61,010 nt of DNA from assembly GCA_032718475.1 (NCBI GenBank), contig JAUCBJ010006562.1:1-61010 (forward strand), written 5' to 3'. Below are positions 41,001 through 55,200 of the stretch, piece after piece. Below the pieces are notes generated by a model, which worked only from the letters and a program-made list of their open reading frames with translations, searched no databases and was not told the origin of the DNA. The number at the start of each line of letters is the position of its first letter. Within the stretch, counting starts at the first letter, position 1. The stretch comes from Nemertoderma westbladi. Taxonomy: Eukaryota; Xenacoelomorpha; Nemertodermatida; Nemertodermatidae. The position numbers and the translations under genes are program-made.

Positions 41001-43003
41001 CAGGGCCCTAGCCAGGGGGGAGAACGTAGTAGTACCGACCTAGTGTCAGGGCCGTAGCCAGGGGGGATTCGTTGTAGTACCGAGCTAGTGTCAGGGCCGT
41101 AGCCAGGGGGGAGAACGTAGTAGTACCGAGCTAGTGTCAGGGCCGTAGCCAGGGGGGAGAACGTAGTAGTACCGAGCTAGTGTCAGGGCCGTAGCCAGGG
41201 GGGAGAACGTAGTAGTACCGAGCTAGTGTCAGGGCCGTAGCCAGGGGGGAGAACGTAGTAGTACCGAGCTAGTGTCAGGGCCGTAGCCAGGGGGGAGAAC
41301 GTAGTAGTACCGAGCTAGTGTCAGGGCCGTAGCCAGGGGGGAGAACGTAGTAGTACCGAGCTAGTTAGTGTCAGGGCCGTAGAGTAGTACCGAGCTAGTG
41401 TCAGGCCCGTAGCCAGGGGGGAGAACGTAGTAGTACCGAGCTAGTGTCAGGGCCGTAGCCAGGGGGGAGAACGTTGTAGTACCGAGATAGTGTCAGAGCC
41501 GTAGACAGGGGGGAGAACGTAGTAGTACCGAGCTAGTGTCAGGGCCGTAGCCAGGGGGGGGAACGTAGTAGTACCGAGCTAGTGTCAGGGCCGTAGCCAG
41601 GGGGAGAACGTAGTAGTACCGAGCTAGTGTCAGGGCCGTAGCCAGGGGGGATTCGTTGTAGTACCGAGCTAGTGTCAGGGCCCTAGCCAGGGGGGAGAAC
41701 GTAGTAGTACCGAGCTAGTGTCAGGGCCGTAGCCAGGGGGGATTCGTAGTGGTACCGAGCTAGTGTCAGGGCCGTAGCCATGGGGGAGAACGTAGTAGTA
41801 CCGACCTAGTGTCAGGGCCGTAGCCAGGGGGGATTCGTTGTAGTACCGAGCTAGTGTCAGGGCCCTAGCCAGGGGGGAGAACGTAGTAGTACCGACCTAG
41901 TGTCAGGGCCGTAGCCAGGGGGGATTCGTTGTAGTACCGAGCTAGTGTCAGGGCCGTAGCCAGGGGGGAGAACGTAGTAGTACCGAGCTAGTGTCAGGGC
42001 CGTAGCCAGGGGGGAGAACGTAGTAGTACCGAGCTAGTGTCAGGGCCGTAGAGTAGTACCGAGCTAGTGTCAGGGCCGTAGCCAGGGGGGAGAACGTAGT
42101 AGTACCGACCTAGTGTCAGGGCCGTAGCCAGGGGGGAGAACGTAGTAGTACCGAGCTAGTGTCAGGGCCGTAGAGTAGTACCGAGCTAGTGTCAGGGCCG
42201 TAGCCAGGGGGGAGAACGTAGTAGTACCGAGCTAGTGTCAGGGCCCTAGCCAGGGGGGAGAACGTAGTAGTACCGACCTAGTGTCAGGGCCGTAGCCAGG
42301 GGGGATTCGTTGTAGTACCGAGCTAGTGTCAGGGCCGTAGCCAGGGGGGAGAACGTAGTAGTACCGAGCTAGTGTCAGGGCCGTAGCCAGGGGGTAGAAC
42401 GTAGTAGTACCGAGCTAGTGTCAGGGCCGTAGCCTGGGGGGAGAACGTAGTAGTACCGAGCTAGTGTCAGGGCCGTAGCCAGGGGGGAGAACGTAGTAGT
42501 ACCGAGCTAGTGTCAGGGCTGTAGCCAGGGGGGAGAACGTAGTAGTACCGAGCTAGTGTCAGGGCCGTAGCCAGGGGGGAGAACGTAGTAGTACCGAGTT
42601 AGAGTCAGGGCCGTAGCCAGGGGGGATTCGTAGTAGTACCGAGCTAGTGTCAGGGCCGTAGCCAGGGGGGAGAACGTAGTAGTACCGAGCTAGTGTCAGG
42701 GCCGTAGCCAGGGGGGAGAACGTAGTAGTACCGAGCTAGTGTCAGGGCCGTAGCCAGGGGGGAGAACGTAGTAGTACCGAGTTAGAGTCAGGGCCGTAGC
42801 CAGGGGGGATTCGTAGTAGTACCGAGCTAGTGTCAGGGCCGTAGCCAGGGGGGAGAACGTAGTAGTACCGAGCTAGTGTCAGGGCCGTAGCCAGGGGGGA
42901 GAACGTAGTAGTACCGAGCTAGTGTCAGGGCCGTAGCCAGGGGGGAGAACGTAGTAGTACCGAGCTAGTGTCAGGGCCGTAGCCAGGGGGGATTCGTTGT
43001 TTC
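29060..43003. repeat. Satellite 1: 46-bp unit, about 13.9 kb
   Basis: About 300 monomers built on the conserved core GTACCGAGCTAGTGTCAGGG plus CCGTAGCCAGGGGGG. Three monomer types alternate: type A with GAGAACGTAGTA after the G6 run (46 bp), type B with GATTCGTTGTA in the same place (46 bp), and a short 30-bp type in which the G-run and following segment are deleted (CCGTAGAGTAGTACCGAG). Rarer forms include CAGGTGGAATTCGTTGTTTA and GGCGGCCGTAGCC. The left third mixes all types in repeated blocks; about 36,200-40,500 is nearly pure type A with occasional type B. Minus-strand open frames within it (for example near 33,791-34,256) arise from the 30-bp units and are not genes. No protein-coding sequence interrupts the array. 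Confidence 0.98.
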
Positions 43004-43082
43004 GAACGAACCGCCCTTTTAAAATCCTGAGTTTCAATGTTTCTGATGTTAGCGAGTATATGAACGGCTGAGACTAACTTAC

Positions 43083-43277
43083 TGTACATGAACATGATTC
43101 ATTCCTCTCCAATGTGGCGGCAAATCACGGAATGGGTTATCCCTCAAGTCCAATTTGGTCAATGTTGCTAGGGCAACGATGGTGTCGTCGGTTACGTCAG
43201 TAATATAGTTGCTACGGATGCGCAGGGTCTCCAGGGTGGATCTTATCTTAGTCAAACATTGCGGAATAGAGTTAAAC
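43083..43277 (-). CDS. Leucine-rich-repeat protein, internal exon (LRRC40-like)
   Basis: A 195-bp exon on the minus strand, open throughout, bounded by an acceptor (nine T, then ACCAG, AG at 43279-43278) and a donor (ACA|GTAAGT, GT at 43082-43081). Both borders cut the codon after its second base, so the exon is symmetric. It encodes two to three leucine-rich repeats: FNSIPQCLTKI, LETLRIRSNYITDV and LATLTKLDLRDNPFRDLP, then PHWRGMNHVHV. The pattern NRF-x-x-P, LET-x-x-I-x-x-N, LT-x-LDL resembles the penultimate LRRs of LRRC40, but I can only judge this from memory of the family, so no symbol is given. The upstream exons would lie beyond the window and the downstream ones below 29 kb. No terminal exon was recognised, so an orphaned exon is possible. 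Confidence 0.7.
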
Positions 43278-46200
43278 CTGGTAAAAAAAAACGTAGGATA
43301 ATGTAGGGCTAATTATCTATCATAAATACTCCGAGAGGCGCTCTATCTAGGGATGGTAAACGTAGGATAATGTAGGGCTAATTATCTATCATAAATACTC
43401 CAACAGGCGCTCGATCTAATGGTAAACGTAGGATAATGTAGGACTAATTATCTATCATAAATACTCCGAGAGGCGCTCTATCTAGGGATGGTAAACGTAG
43501 GATGATTTAGGACTAATTATCTATCATAAATACTCCGAGAGGTGCTCTATCTAGGGATGGTAAACGTAGGATAATGCAGGACTAATTATCTATCATAAAT
43601 ACTCCGAGAGGCGCTCTATCTAGGGATGGTAAACGTGGGATAATGTACGACTAATTATCTATCATAAATACTCCGAGAGGCGCTCTATCTAGGGATGGTA
43701 AACGTAGGATAATGTAGGACTGATTATCTATCATAAATACTCCGAGAGGCGCTCTATCTAAGGATAGTAAACGTAGGATAATGTAGGACTAATTATCTAT
43801 CATAAAGACTCCGAGAAGTGCTCTATCTAGGGATGGTAAACGTAGGATAATGTAGGACTAATTGTCTATCATAAATACTCCGAAAGGCGCTCTATATAGG
43901 GATGGTAAACGTAGGATAATGTAGGACTAATTATGTATCTATCATAAATACTCCGAGAGGTGCTCTATCTAGTGGTAAACGTAGGATAATGTAGGACTAA
44001 TTATCTATCATAAATACTCCGAGAGTCGCTCTATCTAGGGATAGTAAACGTAGGATAATGTAGGACTAATTATCTATCATAAAGACTCCGAGAGGCGCTC
44101 TATCTAGGGATGGTAAACGTAGGATAATGTAGGACTAATTATCTATCATAAATACTCCAACAGGCGCTCTATCTAGGGATAGTAAACGTAGGATAATGTA
44201 GGACTAATTATCTATCATAAAGACTCCGAGAGGCGCTCTATCTAGGGATGGTAAACGTAGGATAATGTAGGACTAATTATCTATCATAAATACTCCAACA
44301 GGCGCTCTATCTAGTGGTAAACGTAGGATAATGTAGGACTAATTATCTATCATAAATACTCCGAGAGGCGCTCTATCTAGGGATGGTAAACGTAGGATAA
44401 TGCAGGACTAGTTATCTATCATAAATACTCCGAGAGGCGCTCTATCTAGGGATGGTAAACGTAGGATAATGTAGGACTACTTATCTATCATAAATACTCC
44501 GAGAGGCGCTCTATCTAGGGATGGTAAACGTAGGATAATGTAGGACTAATTATCTATCATAAATACTCCGAGAGGTGCTCTATCTAGTGGTAAACGTAGG
44601 ATAATGTAGGACTAATTATCTATCATAAATACTCCGAGAGGCGCTCTATCTAGGGATGGTAAACGTAGGATAATGTAGGACTAATTATCTATCATAAATA
44701 CTCCGAGAGGTGCTCTATCTAGGGATGGTAAACGTAGGATAATGCAGGACTAATTATCTATCATAAATACTCCGAGAGGTGCTCTATCTAGTGGTAAACG
44801 TAGGATAATGTAGGACTAATTATCTATCATAAATACTCCGAGAGGCGCTCTATCTAGGGATGGTAAACGTAGGATAATGTAGGACTAATTATCTATCATA
44901 AATACTCCGAAAGGTGCTCTATCTAGGGATGGTAAACGTAGGATAATGCAGGACTAATTATCTATCATAAATACTCCGAGAGGCGCTCTATCTAGGGATG
45001 GTAAACGTAGGATAATGTAGGACTAATTATCTATCATAAATACTCCGAGAGGTGCTCTATCTAGTGGTAAACGTAGGATAATGTAGGACTAATTATCTAT
45101 CATAAATACTCCGAGAGGCGCTCTATCTAGGGATGGTAAACGTAGGATATTGTAGGACTAATTATCTATCATAAATACTCCGAGAGGCGCTCTATCTAGG
45201 GATGGTAAACGTAGGATAATGTAGGACTAATTATCTATCATAAATACTCCGAGAGGTGCTCTATCTAGGGATGGTAAACGTAGGATAATGTAGGACTGAT
45301 TATCTATCATAAACACTCCGAGAGGTGTTCTATCTAGGGATAGTAAACGTAGGATAACGCAGGACTAAATATCTATCATAAATACTCCGAGAGGCGCTCT
45401 ATCTAGGGATGGTAAACGTAGGATAATGCAGGACTAATTATCTATCATAAATATTCCGAGAGGCGCTCTATCTAGGGATGATAAACGTAGGATAATGTAG
45501 GACTAATTATCTATCATAAATACTCCGAGAGGTGCTCTATCTAGGGATGGTAAACGTAGGATAATGTAGGACTAATTATCTATCATAAATACTCCGACAG
45601 GCGCTCTATCTAGTGGTAAACGTAGGATAATGTAGGACTAATTATCTATCATAAATACTCCGAGAGGCGCTCTATCTAGGGATGGTAAACGTAGGATAAT
45701 GTAGGACTAATTATCCACTGATAAATACTCCGACAGGCGCTCTATCTATCTAGTGGTAAACGTAGGATAATGTAGGACTAATTATCTATCATAAATACTC
45801 CGAGAAGCGCTCTATCTAGGGATGTTAAACGTAGGATAATGTTGGACTAATTATCTATCAAAAATACTCCGACAGGCGCTCTATCTAGTGGTAAACGTAG
45901 GATAATGTAGGACTAATTATCTATCATAAATACTCCGAGAGGCGCTCTATCTAGGGATGGTAAACGTAGGACAATGTAGGACTAATTATCTATCATAAAT
46001 ACTCCGAGAGGTGCTCTATCTAGGGATGGTAAACGTAGGATAATGTAGGGTTAATTATCTATCATAAATACTCCGAGAGGCGCTCTATCTAGGGATGGTA
46101 AACGTAGGATAATGTAGGACTAATTATCTATCATAAATACTCCGAGAGGTGCTCTATCTAGGGATGGTAAACGTAGGATAATGTAGGACTAATTATCTAT

Positions 46201-49200
46201 CATAAATACTCCGAGAGGCGCTCTATCTAGGGATGGTAAACGTAGGATAATGTAGGACTAATTATCTATCATAAATACTCCTCCGAGAGGCGCTCTATCT
46301 AGGGATGTTAAACGTAGGATAATGTTGGACTAATTATCTATCATAAATACTCCGACAGGCGCTCTATCTAGTGGTAAACGTAGGATAATGTAGGACTAAT
46401 TATCTATCATAAATACTCCGAGAGGCGCTTTATCTAGGGATGGTAAACGTAGGATAATGTAGGACTAATTATCTATAATAAATACTCCGAGAGGCGCTCT
46501 ATCTAGGGAAGGTAAACGTAGGATAATGTAGGACTAATTATCTATCATAAATACTCCGAGAGGCGCTCTATCTATGGATGGTAAACGTAGGATAATGTAG
46601 GACTAATTATCTATCATAAATACTCCGAGAGGGGCTCTATCTAGGCATGGTAAACGTAGGATAATTTAGTCCTAGTTATCTATCATAAATACTCCGAGAG
46701 GCGCTCTATCTAAGGATAGTAAACGTAGGATAATGTAGGACTAATTATCTATCATAAAGACTCCGAGAAGTGCTCTATCTAGGGATGGTAAACGTAGGAT
46801 AATGTAGGACTAATTGTCTATCATAAATACTCCGAGAGGCGCTCTATATAGGGATGGTAAACGTAGGATAATGTAGGACTAATTATCTATCATAAAGACT
46901 CCGAGAGGCGCTCTATCTAGGGATGGTAAACGTAGGATAATGTAGGAGTAATTATCTATCATAAATACTCCGAGAGGCGCTCTATCTAGGGATGGTAAAC
47001 GTAGGATAATGCAGGACTAGTTATCTATCATAAATACTCCGAGAGGCGCTCTATCTAGGGATGGTAAACGTAGGATAATGTAGGACTAATTATCTATCAT
47101 AAATACTACGAGAGGCGCTCTATCTAGGGATGGTAAACGTAGGATAATGTAGGACTAATTATCTATCATAAATACTCCGAGAGGTGCTCTATCTAGGGAT
47201 AGAAAACGTAGGATAATGCATGACTAGTTATCTATCATAAATACTCCGAGAGGCGCTCTATCTAGGGATGGTAAACGTAGGATAATGTAGGACTAGTTAA
47301 CTATCATAAATACTCCGTGAGGCGCTCTATCTAGGGTTGGTAAACGTAGGATAATGTAGGACTAATTATTATCTATCATAAATACTCTGATAAGCGCTCT
47401 ATCTAGGGATGGTAAACGTAGGATAATGTAGGACTAATTATCTATCATAAATACTCCGAGAGTCGCTCTATCTAGGGATGGTAAACGTAGGATAATGTAG
47501 GACTAATTATCTGTCATAAATACTCCGACAGGCGATCTATCTAGTGGTAAACGTAGGATAATGTAGGACTAATTATCTATCATAAATACTCCGAGAGGTG
47601 CTCTATCTAGGGATGGTAAACGTAGGATAATGTAGGACTAATTATCTATCATAAATACTCCGAGAGGCGCTCTATCTAGGGATGGTAAACGTAGGATAAT
47701 GTAGGACTAATTATCTATCATAAATACTCCGAGAGGCGCTCTATCTAGGGATGGTAAACGTAGGATAACGTAGGACTAGTTATCTATCAGAAATACTCCG
47801 AGAGGCGCTCTATCTAGGGATGGTAAACGTAGGATAATGTAGGACTAATTATCTATCATAAATACTCCGAGAGGCGCTCTATCTTGAGATGGTAAACGTA
47901 GGATAACGTAGGACTAGTTATCTATCAGAAATACTCCGAGAGGCGCTCTATCTAGGGATGGTAAACGTAGGATAATGTAGGACTAATTATCTATCATAAA
48001 TACTCCGAGAGGCGCTCTATCTAGGGATGGTAAACGTAGGATAATGTAGGACTAATTATCTATCATAAATACTCCGAGAGGTGCTCTATCTAGTGGTAAA
48101 CGTAGGATAATGTAGGACTAATTATCTATCATAAATACTCCGAGAGGCGCTCTATCTAGTGGTAAACGTAGGATAATGTAGGACTAATTATCTATCATAA
48201 ATACTCCGAGAGGCGCTCTATCTAGGGATGGTAAACGTAGGATAATGTAGGACTAATTATCTATCATAAATACTCCGAGAGGCGCTCTATCTAGGGATGG
48301 TAAACGTAGGATAATGTAGGACTAATTATCTATCATAAATACTCCGAGAGGCGCTCTATCTAGGGATGGTAAACGTAGGATAATGTAGGACTAATTATCT
48401 ATCATAAATACTCCGAGAGGTGCTCTATCTAGTGGTAAATGTAGGATAATGTAGGACTAATTATCTATCATAAATACTCCGAGAGGCGCTCTATCTAGGG
48501 ATGGTAAACGTAGGATAATGTAGGACTAATTATCTATCATAAATACTCCGAGAGGCGCTCTATCTAGGGATGGTAAACGTAGGATAATGTAGGACTAATT
48601 ATCTATCATAAATACTCCGAGAGGTGCTCTATCTAGGGATGGTAAACGTAGGATAATGTAGGACTGATTATCTATCATAAACACTCCGAGAGGTGCTCTA
48701 TCTAGGGATGGTAAACGTAGGATAATGCAGGACTAATTATCTATCATAAATACTCCGAGAGGCGCTCTATCTAGGGATGGTAAACGTAGGATAATGCAGG
48801 ACTAATTATCTATCATAAATACTCCGAGAGGCGCTCTATCTATGGATGGTAAACGTAGGATAATGTAGGACTAGTTATCTATCATAAATACTCCGACAGG
48901 CGCTCTATATAGGGATGGTAAACGTAGGATAATGTAGGACTAATTATCTATCATAAATACTCCGACAGGCGATCTATCTAGTGGTAAACGTAGGATAATG
49001 TAGGACTAATTATCTATCATAAATACGCCGAGAGGCGCTCTATCTATGGATGGTAAACGTAGGATAATGTAGGACTAATTATCTATCATAAATACTCCGA
49101 GAGGCGCTCTATCTAGGGATGGTAAACGTAGGATAATGTAGGACTAATTATCTATCATAAATACTCCGACAGGCGATCTATCTAGTGGTAAACGTAGGAT

Positions 49201-52200
49201 AATGTAGGACTAATTATCTATCAGAAATACTTCGAGAGGCGCTCTATCTAGGGATGGTAACCGTAGGATAATGTTGGACTAATTATGTATCTATCATAAA
49301 CACTCCGAGAGGCGCTCTATCTAGGGATGGTAAACGTAGGATAATGTAGGACTAATTATCTATCATAAATACTCCGAGAGGCGCTCTATCTAGGGATGGT
49401 AAACGTAGGATAATGTAGGACTAATTATCTATCATAAATACTCCGAGAGGCGCTCTATCTAGAGATGGTAAACGTAGGATAATGTAGGACTAATTATCTA
49501 TCATAAATACTCCCACAGGCGATCTATCTAGTGGTAAACGTAGGATAATGTAGGACTAATTATCTATCAGAAATACTTCGAGAGGCGCTCTATCTAGGGA
49601 TGGTAACCGTAGGATAATGTAGGACTAATTATGTATCTATCATAAACACTCCGAGAGGCGCTCTATCTAGGGATGGTAAACGTAGGATAATGTAGGACTA
49701 ATTATCTATCATAAATACTCCGAGAGGCGCTCTATCTAGGGATGGTAAACGTAGGATAATGTAGGACTAATTATCTATCATAAATACTCCGAGAGGCGCT
49801 CTATCTAGGGATGGTAAACGTAGGATAATGTAGGACTAATTATCTATCATAAATACTCCGAGAGGTGCTCTATCTAGGGATGTTAAACGTAGGATAATGT
49901 TGGACTAATTATCTATCATAAATACTCCGAGAGGCGATCTATCTAGGGATGGTAAACGTAGGATAATGTAGGACTAATTATCTATCATAAATACTCCGAG
50001 AGGCGCTCTATCTAGGGATGGTAAACGTAGGATAATGTAGGACTAGTTATCTATCATAAATACTCCGAGAGGCGCTCTATCTAGGGTTGGTAAACGTAGG
50101 ATAATGTAGGACTAATTATCTATCATAAATACTCCGAGAGGCGCTCTATCTAGGGATGGTAAACGTAGGATAATGTAGGACTAATTATCTATCATAAATA
50201 CTCCGAGAGGTGCTCTATCTAGGGATGGTAAACGTAGGATAATGTAGGACTAATTATCTATCATAAATATTCCGAGAGGCGCTCTATCTAGGGATGGTAA
50301 ACGTAGGATAATGTTGGACTAATTATCCACTGATAAATACTACGACAGGCGCTCTATATAGTGGTAAACGAAGGATAATGTTGGACTAATTATCTATCAT
50401 AAATACTCTGAGAGTCGCTCTATCTAGGGATGGTAAACGTAGGATAATGTTGGACTAATTATCCACTGATAAATACTACGACAGGCGCTCTATATAGTGG
50501 TAAACGAAGGATAATGTAGGACTAATTATCTATCATAAATACTCCGAGAGGTGCTCTATCTAGGGATGGTAAACGTAGGATAATGTAGGACTAATTATCT
50601 ATCATAAATACTCCGAGAGGCGCTCTATTTATGGATGGTAAACGTAGGATAATGTAGGACTAATTATCTATCATAAATACTCCGAGAGGTGCTCTATCTA
50701 GGGATGGTAAACGTAGGATAATGTAGGACTAATTATCTATCATAAATACTTCGAGAGGCGCTCTATCTAGGGATGGTAAACGTAGGATAATGTAGGACTA
50801 ATTATGTATCTATCATAAACACTCCGAGAGGCGCTCTATCTAGGGATGGTAAACGTAGGATAATGTAGGACTAATTATCTATCATAAATACTCCGAGAGG
50901 CGCTCTATCTAGGGATGGTAAACGTAGGATATTGTAGGACTAATTATCTATCATAAATACTCCGAGAGGCGCTCTATCTAGGGATGGTAAACGTAGGATA
51001 ATGTAGGACTAATTATCTATCATAAATACTCAGAGAGGCGCTCTATCTAGGGATGGTAAACGTAGGATAATGTAGGACTAATTATCTATCATAAATAATC
51101 CGAGAGGTGCTCTATCTAGGGATGGTAAACGTAGGATTATCTATCATAAATACTCCGACAGGCGCTCTATCTAGGGATGGTAAACGTAGGATAATGTAGG
51201 ACTAATTATCTATCATAAATACTCCGAGAGGCGCTCTATCTAGGGATGGTAAACGTAGGATAATGTAGGACTAATTATCCACTGATAAATACTCCGACAG
51301 GCGCTCTATCTAGTGGTAAACGTAGGATAATGTAGGACTAATTATCTATCATAAATACTCCGAGAGGCGCTCTATCTAGGGATGTTAAACGTAGGATAAT
51401 GTTGGACTAATTATCCACTGATAAATACTCCGACAGGCGCTCTATCTAGTGGTAAACGTAGGATAATGTAGGACTAATTATCTATCATAAATAATCCGAG
51501 AGGTGCTCTATCTAGGGATGGTAAACGTAGGATAATGTAGGACTAATTATCTATCATAAATACTCCGACAGGCGCTCTATCTAGGGATGGTAAACGTAGG
51601 ATAATGTAGGACTAATTATCTATCATAAATACTCCGAGAGGCGCTCTATCTAGGGATGGTAAACGTAGGATAATGTAGGACTAATTATCTATCATAAATA
51701 CTCCGACAGGCGATCTATCTAGTGGTAAACGTAGGATAATGTAGTACTAATTATCTATCATAAATACTCCGAGAGGCGCTCTATCTAGGGATGGTAAACG
51801 TAGGATGACGTAGGACTAATTATCTATCATAAATACTCCGAGAGGTGCTCTATCTAGGGATGGTAAACGTAGGATAATGCAGGACTAATTTATCTATCAT
51901 AAATACTCCGAGAGGCGCTCTATCTAGGGATGGTAAACGTAGGATAATGTGGGACTAATTATATATCATAAATACTCCGAGAGGCGCTCTATCTAGGAAT
52001 GGAAAACGTAGGATAATGTAGGACTAATTATCTACCATAAATACTCCGAGAGGCGCTCTATCTAGGGATAGTAAACGTAGGATAATGTAGGACTAATTAT
52101 CTATCATAAAGACTCCGAGAGGCGCTCTATCTAGGGATGGTAAACGTAGGATAATGTAGGATTAATTGTCTAATATAAATACTCCGAGAGTCGCTCTATC

Positions 52201-55200
52201 TAGGAATAGTAAACGTAGGATAATGTAGGACTAATTATCTATCATAAAGACTCCGAGATGCGCTCTATCTAGGGATGGTAAACGTAGGATAATGTAGGAC
52301 TAATTATCTATCATAAATACTCTGAGAGGCGCTCTATCTTGGGATGGTAAACGTAGGATAATGCAGGACTAGTTATCTATCATAGATACTCCAGAGCGCT
52401 CTATCTAGGGATAGAAAACGTAGGATAATGCAGGACTAGTTATCTATCATAAATACTCCGAGAGGCGCTTTATCTAGGGATGGTAAACGTAGGATAATGT
52501 AGGACAAGTTATCTATCATAAATACTCCGAGAGGCGCTCTATCTAGGGTTGGTAAACGTAGGATAATGTAGGACTAATTATTATCTATCATAAATACTCT
52601 TATAAGCGCTCTATCTAGGGATGGTAAACGTAGGATAATGTAGGACTAATCCGAGAGGCGCTCTATCTAGGGATGGTAAACGTAGGATAATGTAGGACTA
52701 ATTATCTATCATAAATACTCCGAGAGGCGCTCTATCTAGGGATGGTAAACGTAGGATAATGTAGGACTAATTATCTATCATAAATACTCCGAGAGGCGCT
52801 CTATCTAGGGATGGTAAACGTAGGATAATGTAGGACTAATTATCTATCATAAATACTCCGACAGGCGCTCTATCTAGGGATGGTAAACGTAGGATAATGT
52901 AGGACTAATTATCTATCATAAATACTCCGAGAGGCGCTCTATCTAGGGATGGTAAACGTAGGATAATGTAGGACTAATTATCCACTGATAAATACTCCGA
53001 CAGGCGCTCTATCTAGTGGTAAACGTAGGATAATGTAGGACTAATTATCTATCATAAATAATCCGAGAGTTGCTCTATCTAGGGATGGTAAACGTAGGAT
53101 AATGTAGGACTAATTATCTATCATAAATACTCCGACAGGCGCTCTATCTAGGGATGGTAAACGTAGGATAATGTAGGACTAATTATCTATCATAAATACT
53201 CCGAGAGGCGCTCTATCTAGGGATGGTAAACGTAGGATATTGTAGGACTAATTATCTATCATAAATACTCCGAGAGGCGCTCTATCTAGGGATGGTAAAC
53301 GTAGGATAATGTAGGACTAATTATCTATCATAAATACTCCGAGAGGCGCTCTATCTAGGGATGGTAAACGTAGGATAATGTAGGACTAATTATCTATCAT
53401 AAATAATCCGAGAGGTGCTCTATCTAGGGATGGTAAACGTAGGATAATGTAGGACTAATTATCTATCATAAATACTCCGACAGGCGCTCTATCTAGGGAT
53501 GGTAAACGTAGGATAATGTAGGACTAATTATCTATCATAAATACTCCGAGAGGCGCTCTATCTGGGGATGGTAAACGTAGGATAATGTAGGACTAATTAT
53601 CCACTGATAAATACTCCGACAGGCGCTCTATCTAGTGGTAAACGTAGGATAATGTAGGACTAATTATCTATCATAAATACTCCGAGAGGCGCTCTATCTA
53701 GGAATGTTAAACGTAGGATAATGTTGGACTAATTATCCACTGATAAATACTCCGACAGGCGCTCTATCTAGTGGTAAACGTAGGATAATGTAGGACTAAT
53801 TATCTATCATAAATAATCCGAGAGGTGCTCTATCTAGGGATGGTAAACGTAGGATAATGTAGGACTAATTATCTATCATAAATACTCCGACAGGCGCTCT
53901 ATCTAGGGATGGTAAACGTAGGATAATGTAGGACTAATTATCTATCATAAAGACTCCGAGAGGCGCTCTATCTAGGGATGGTAAACGTAGGATAATGTAG
54001 GACTAATTATCTATCATAAATACTCCGACAGGCGCTCTATCTAGTGGTAAACGTAGGATAATGTAGGACTAATTATCTATCATAAATACTCCGAGAGGCG
54101 CTCTATCTAGGGATGGTAAACGTAGGATGACGTAGGACTAATTATCTATCATAAATACTCCGAGAGGTGCTCTATCTAGGGATGGTAAACGTAGGATAAT
54201 GCAGGACTAATTTATCTATCATAAATACTCCGAGAGGCGCTCTATCTAGGGATGGTAAACGTAGGATAATGTGGGACTAATTATATATCATAAATACTCC
54301 GAGAGGCGCTCTATCTAGGGATGGAGAACGTAGGATAATGTAGGACTAATTATCTACCATAAATACTTCGAGAGGCGCTCTATCTAGGGATGGTAAACGC
54401 AGGATAATGTAGGACTAATTATGTTTCTATCATAAACACTCCGAGAGGCGCTCTATCTAGGGATGGTAAACGTAGGATAATGTAGGACTAATTATCTATC
54501 ATAAATACTCCGAGAGGCGCTCTATCTAGGGATGGTAAACGTAGGATAATGTAGGACTAATTATCTATCATAAATACTCCGAGAGGCGCTCTATCTAGGG
54601 ATGGTAAACGTAGGATAATGTAGGACTAATTATCTATCATAAATACTCCGAGAGGCGCTCTATCTAAGGATGGTAAACGTAGGATAATGTAGGACTAATT
54701 ATCTATCATAAATACTCCGAGAGGCGCTCTATCTAGGGATGGTAAACGTAGGATAATGTAGGACTAATTGTCTAATATAAATACTCCGAGAGTCGCTCTA
54801 TCTAGGAATAGTAAACGTAGGATAATGTAGGACTAATTATCTATCATAAAGACTCCGAGAGGCGCTCTATCTAGGGATGGTAAACGTAGGATAATGTAGG
54901 ACTAATTATCTATCATAAATACTCTGAGAGGCGCTCTATCTAGGGATGGTAAACGTAGGATAATGCAGGACTAGTTATCTATCATAAATACTCCAGAGGC
55001 GCTCTATCTAGGGATGGTAAACGTAGGATAATGTAGGACTAATTATCTATCATAAATACTCCGAGAGGCGCTCTATCTAGGGATGGTAAACGTAGGATAA
55101 TGTAGGACAAGTTATCTATCATAAATACTCCGAGAGGCGCTCTATCTAGGGATAGAAAACGTAGGATAATGCAGGACTAGTTATCTATCATAAATACTCC

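Noticed and set aside
29060-43003. CRISPR-like or spacer-bearing array
   Set aside because: Monomers are head-to-tail with no unique spacers; variation is within the repeat itself, and the setting is a eukaryotic genome.
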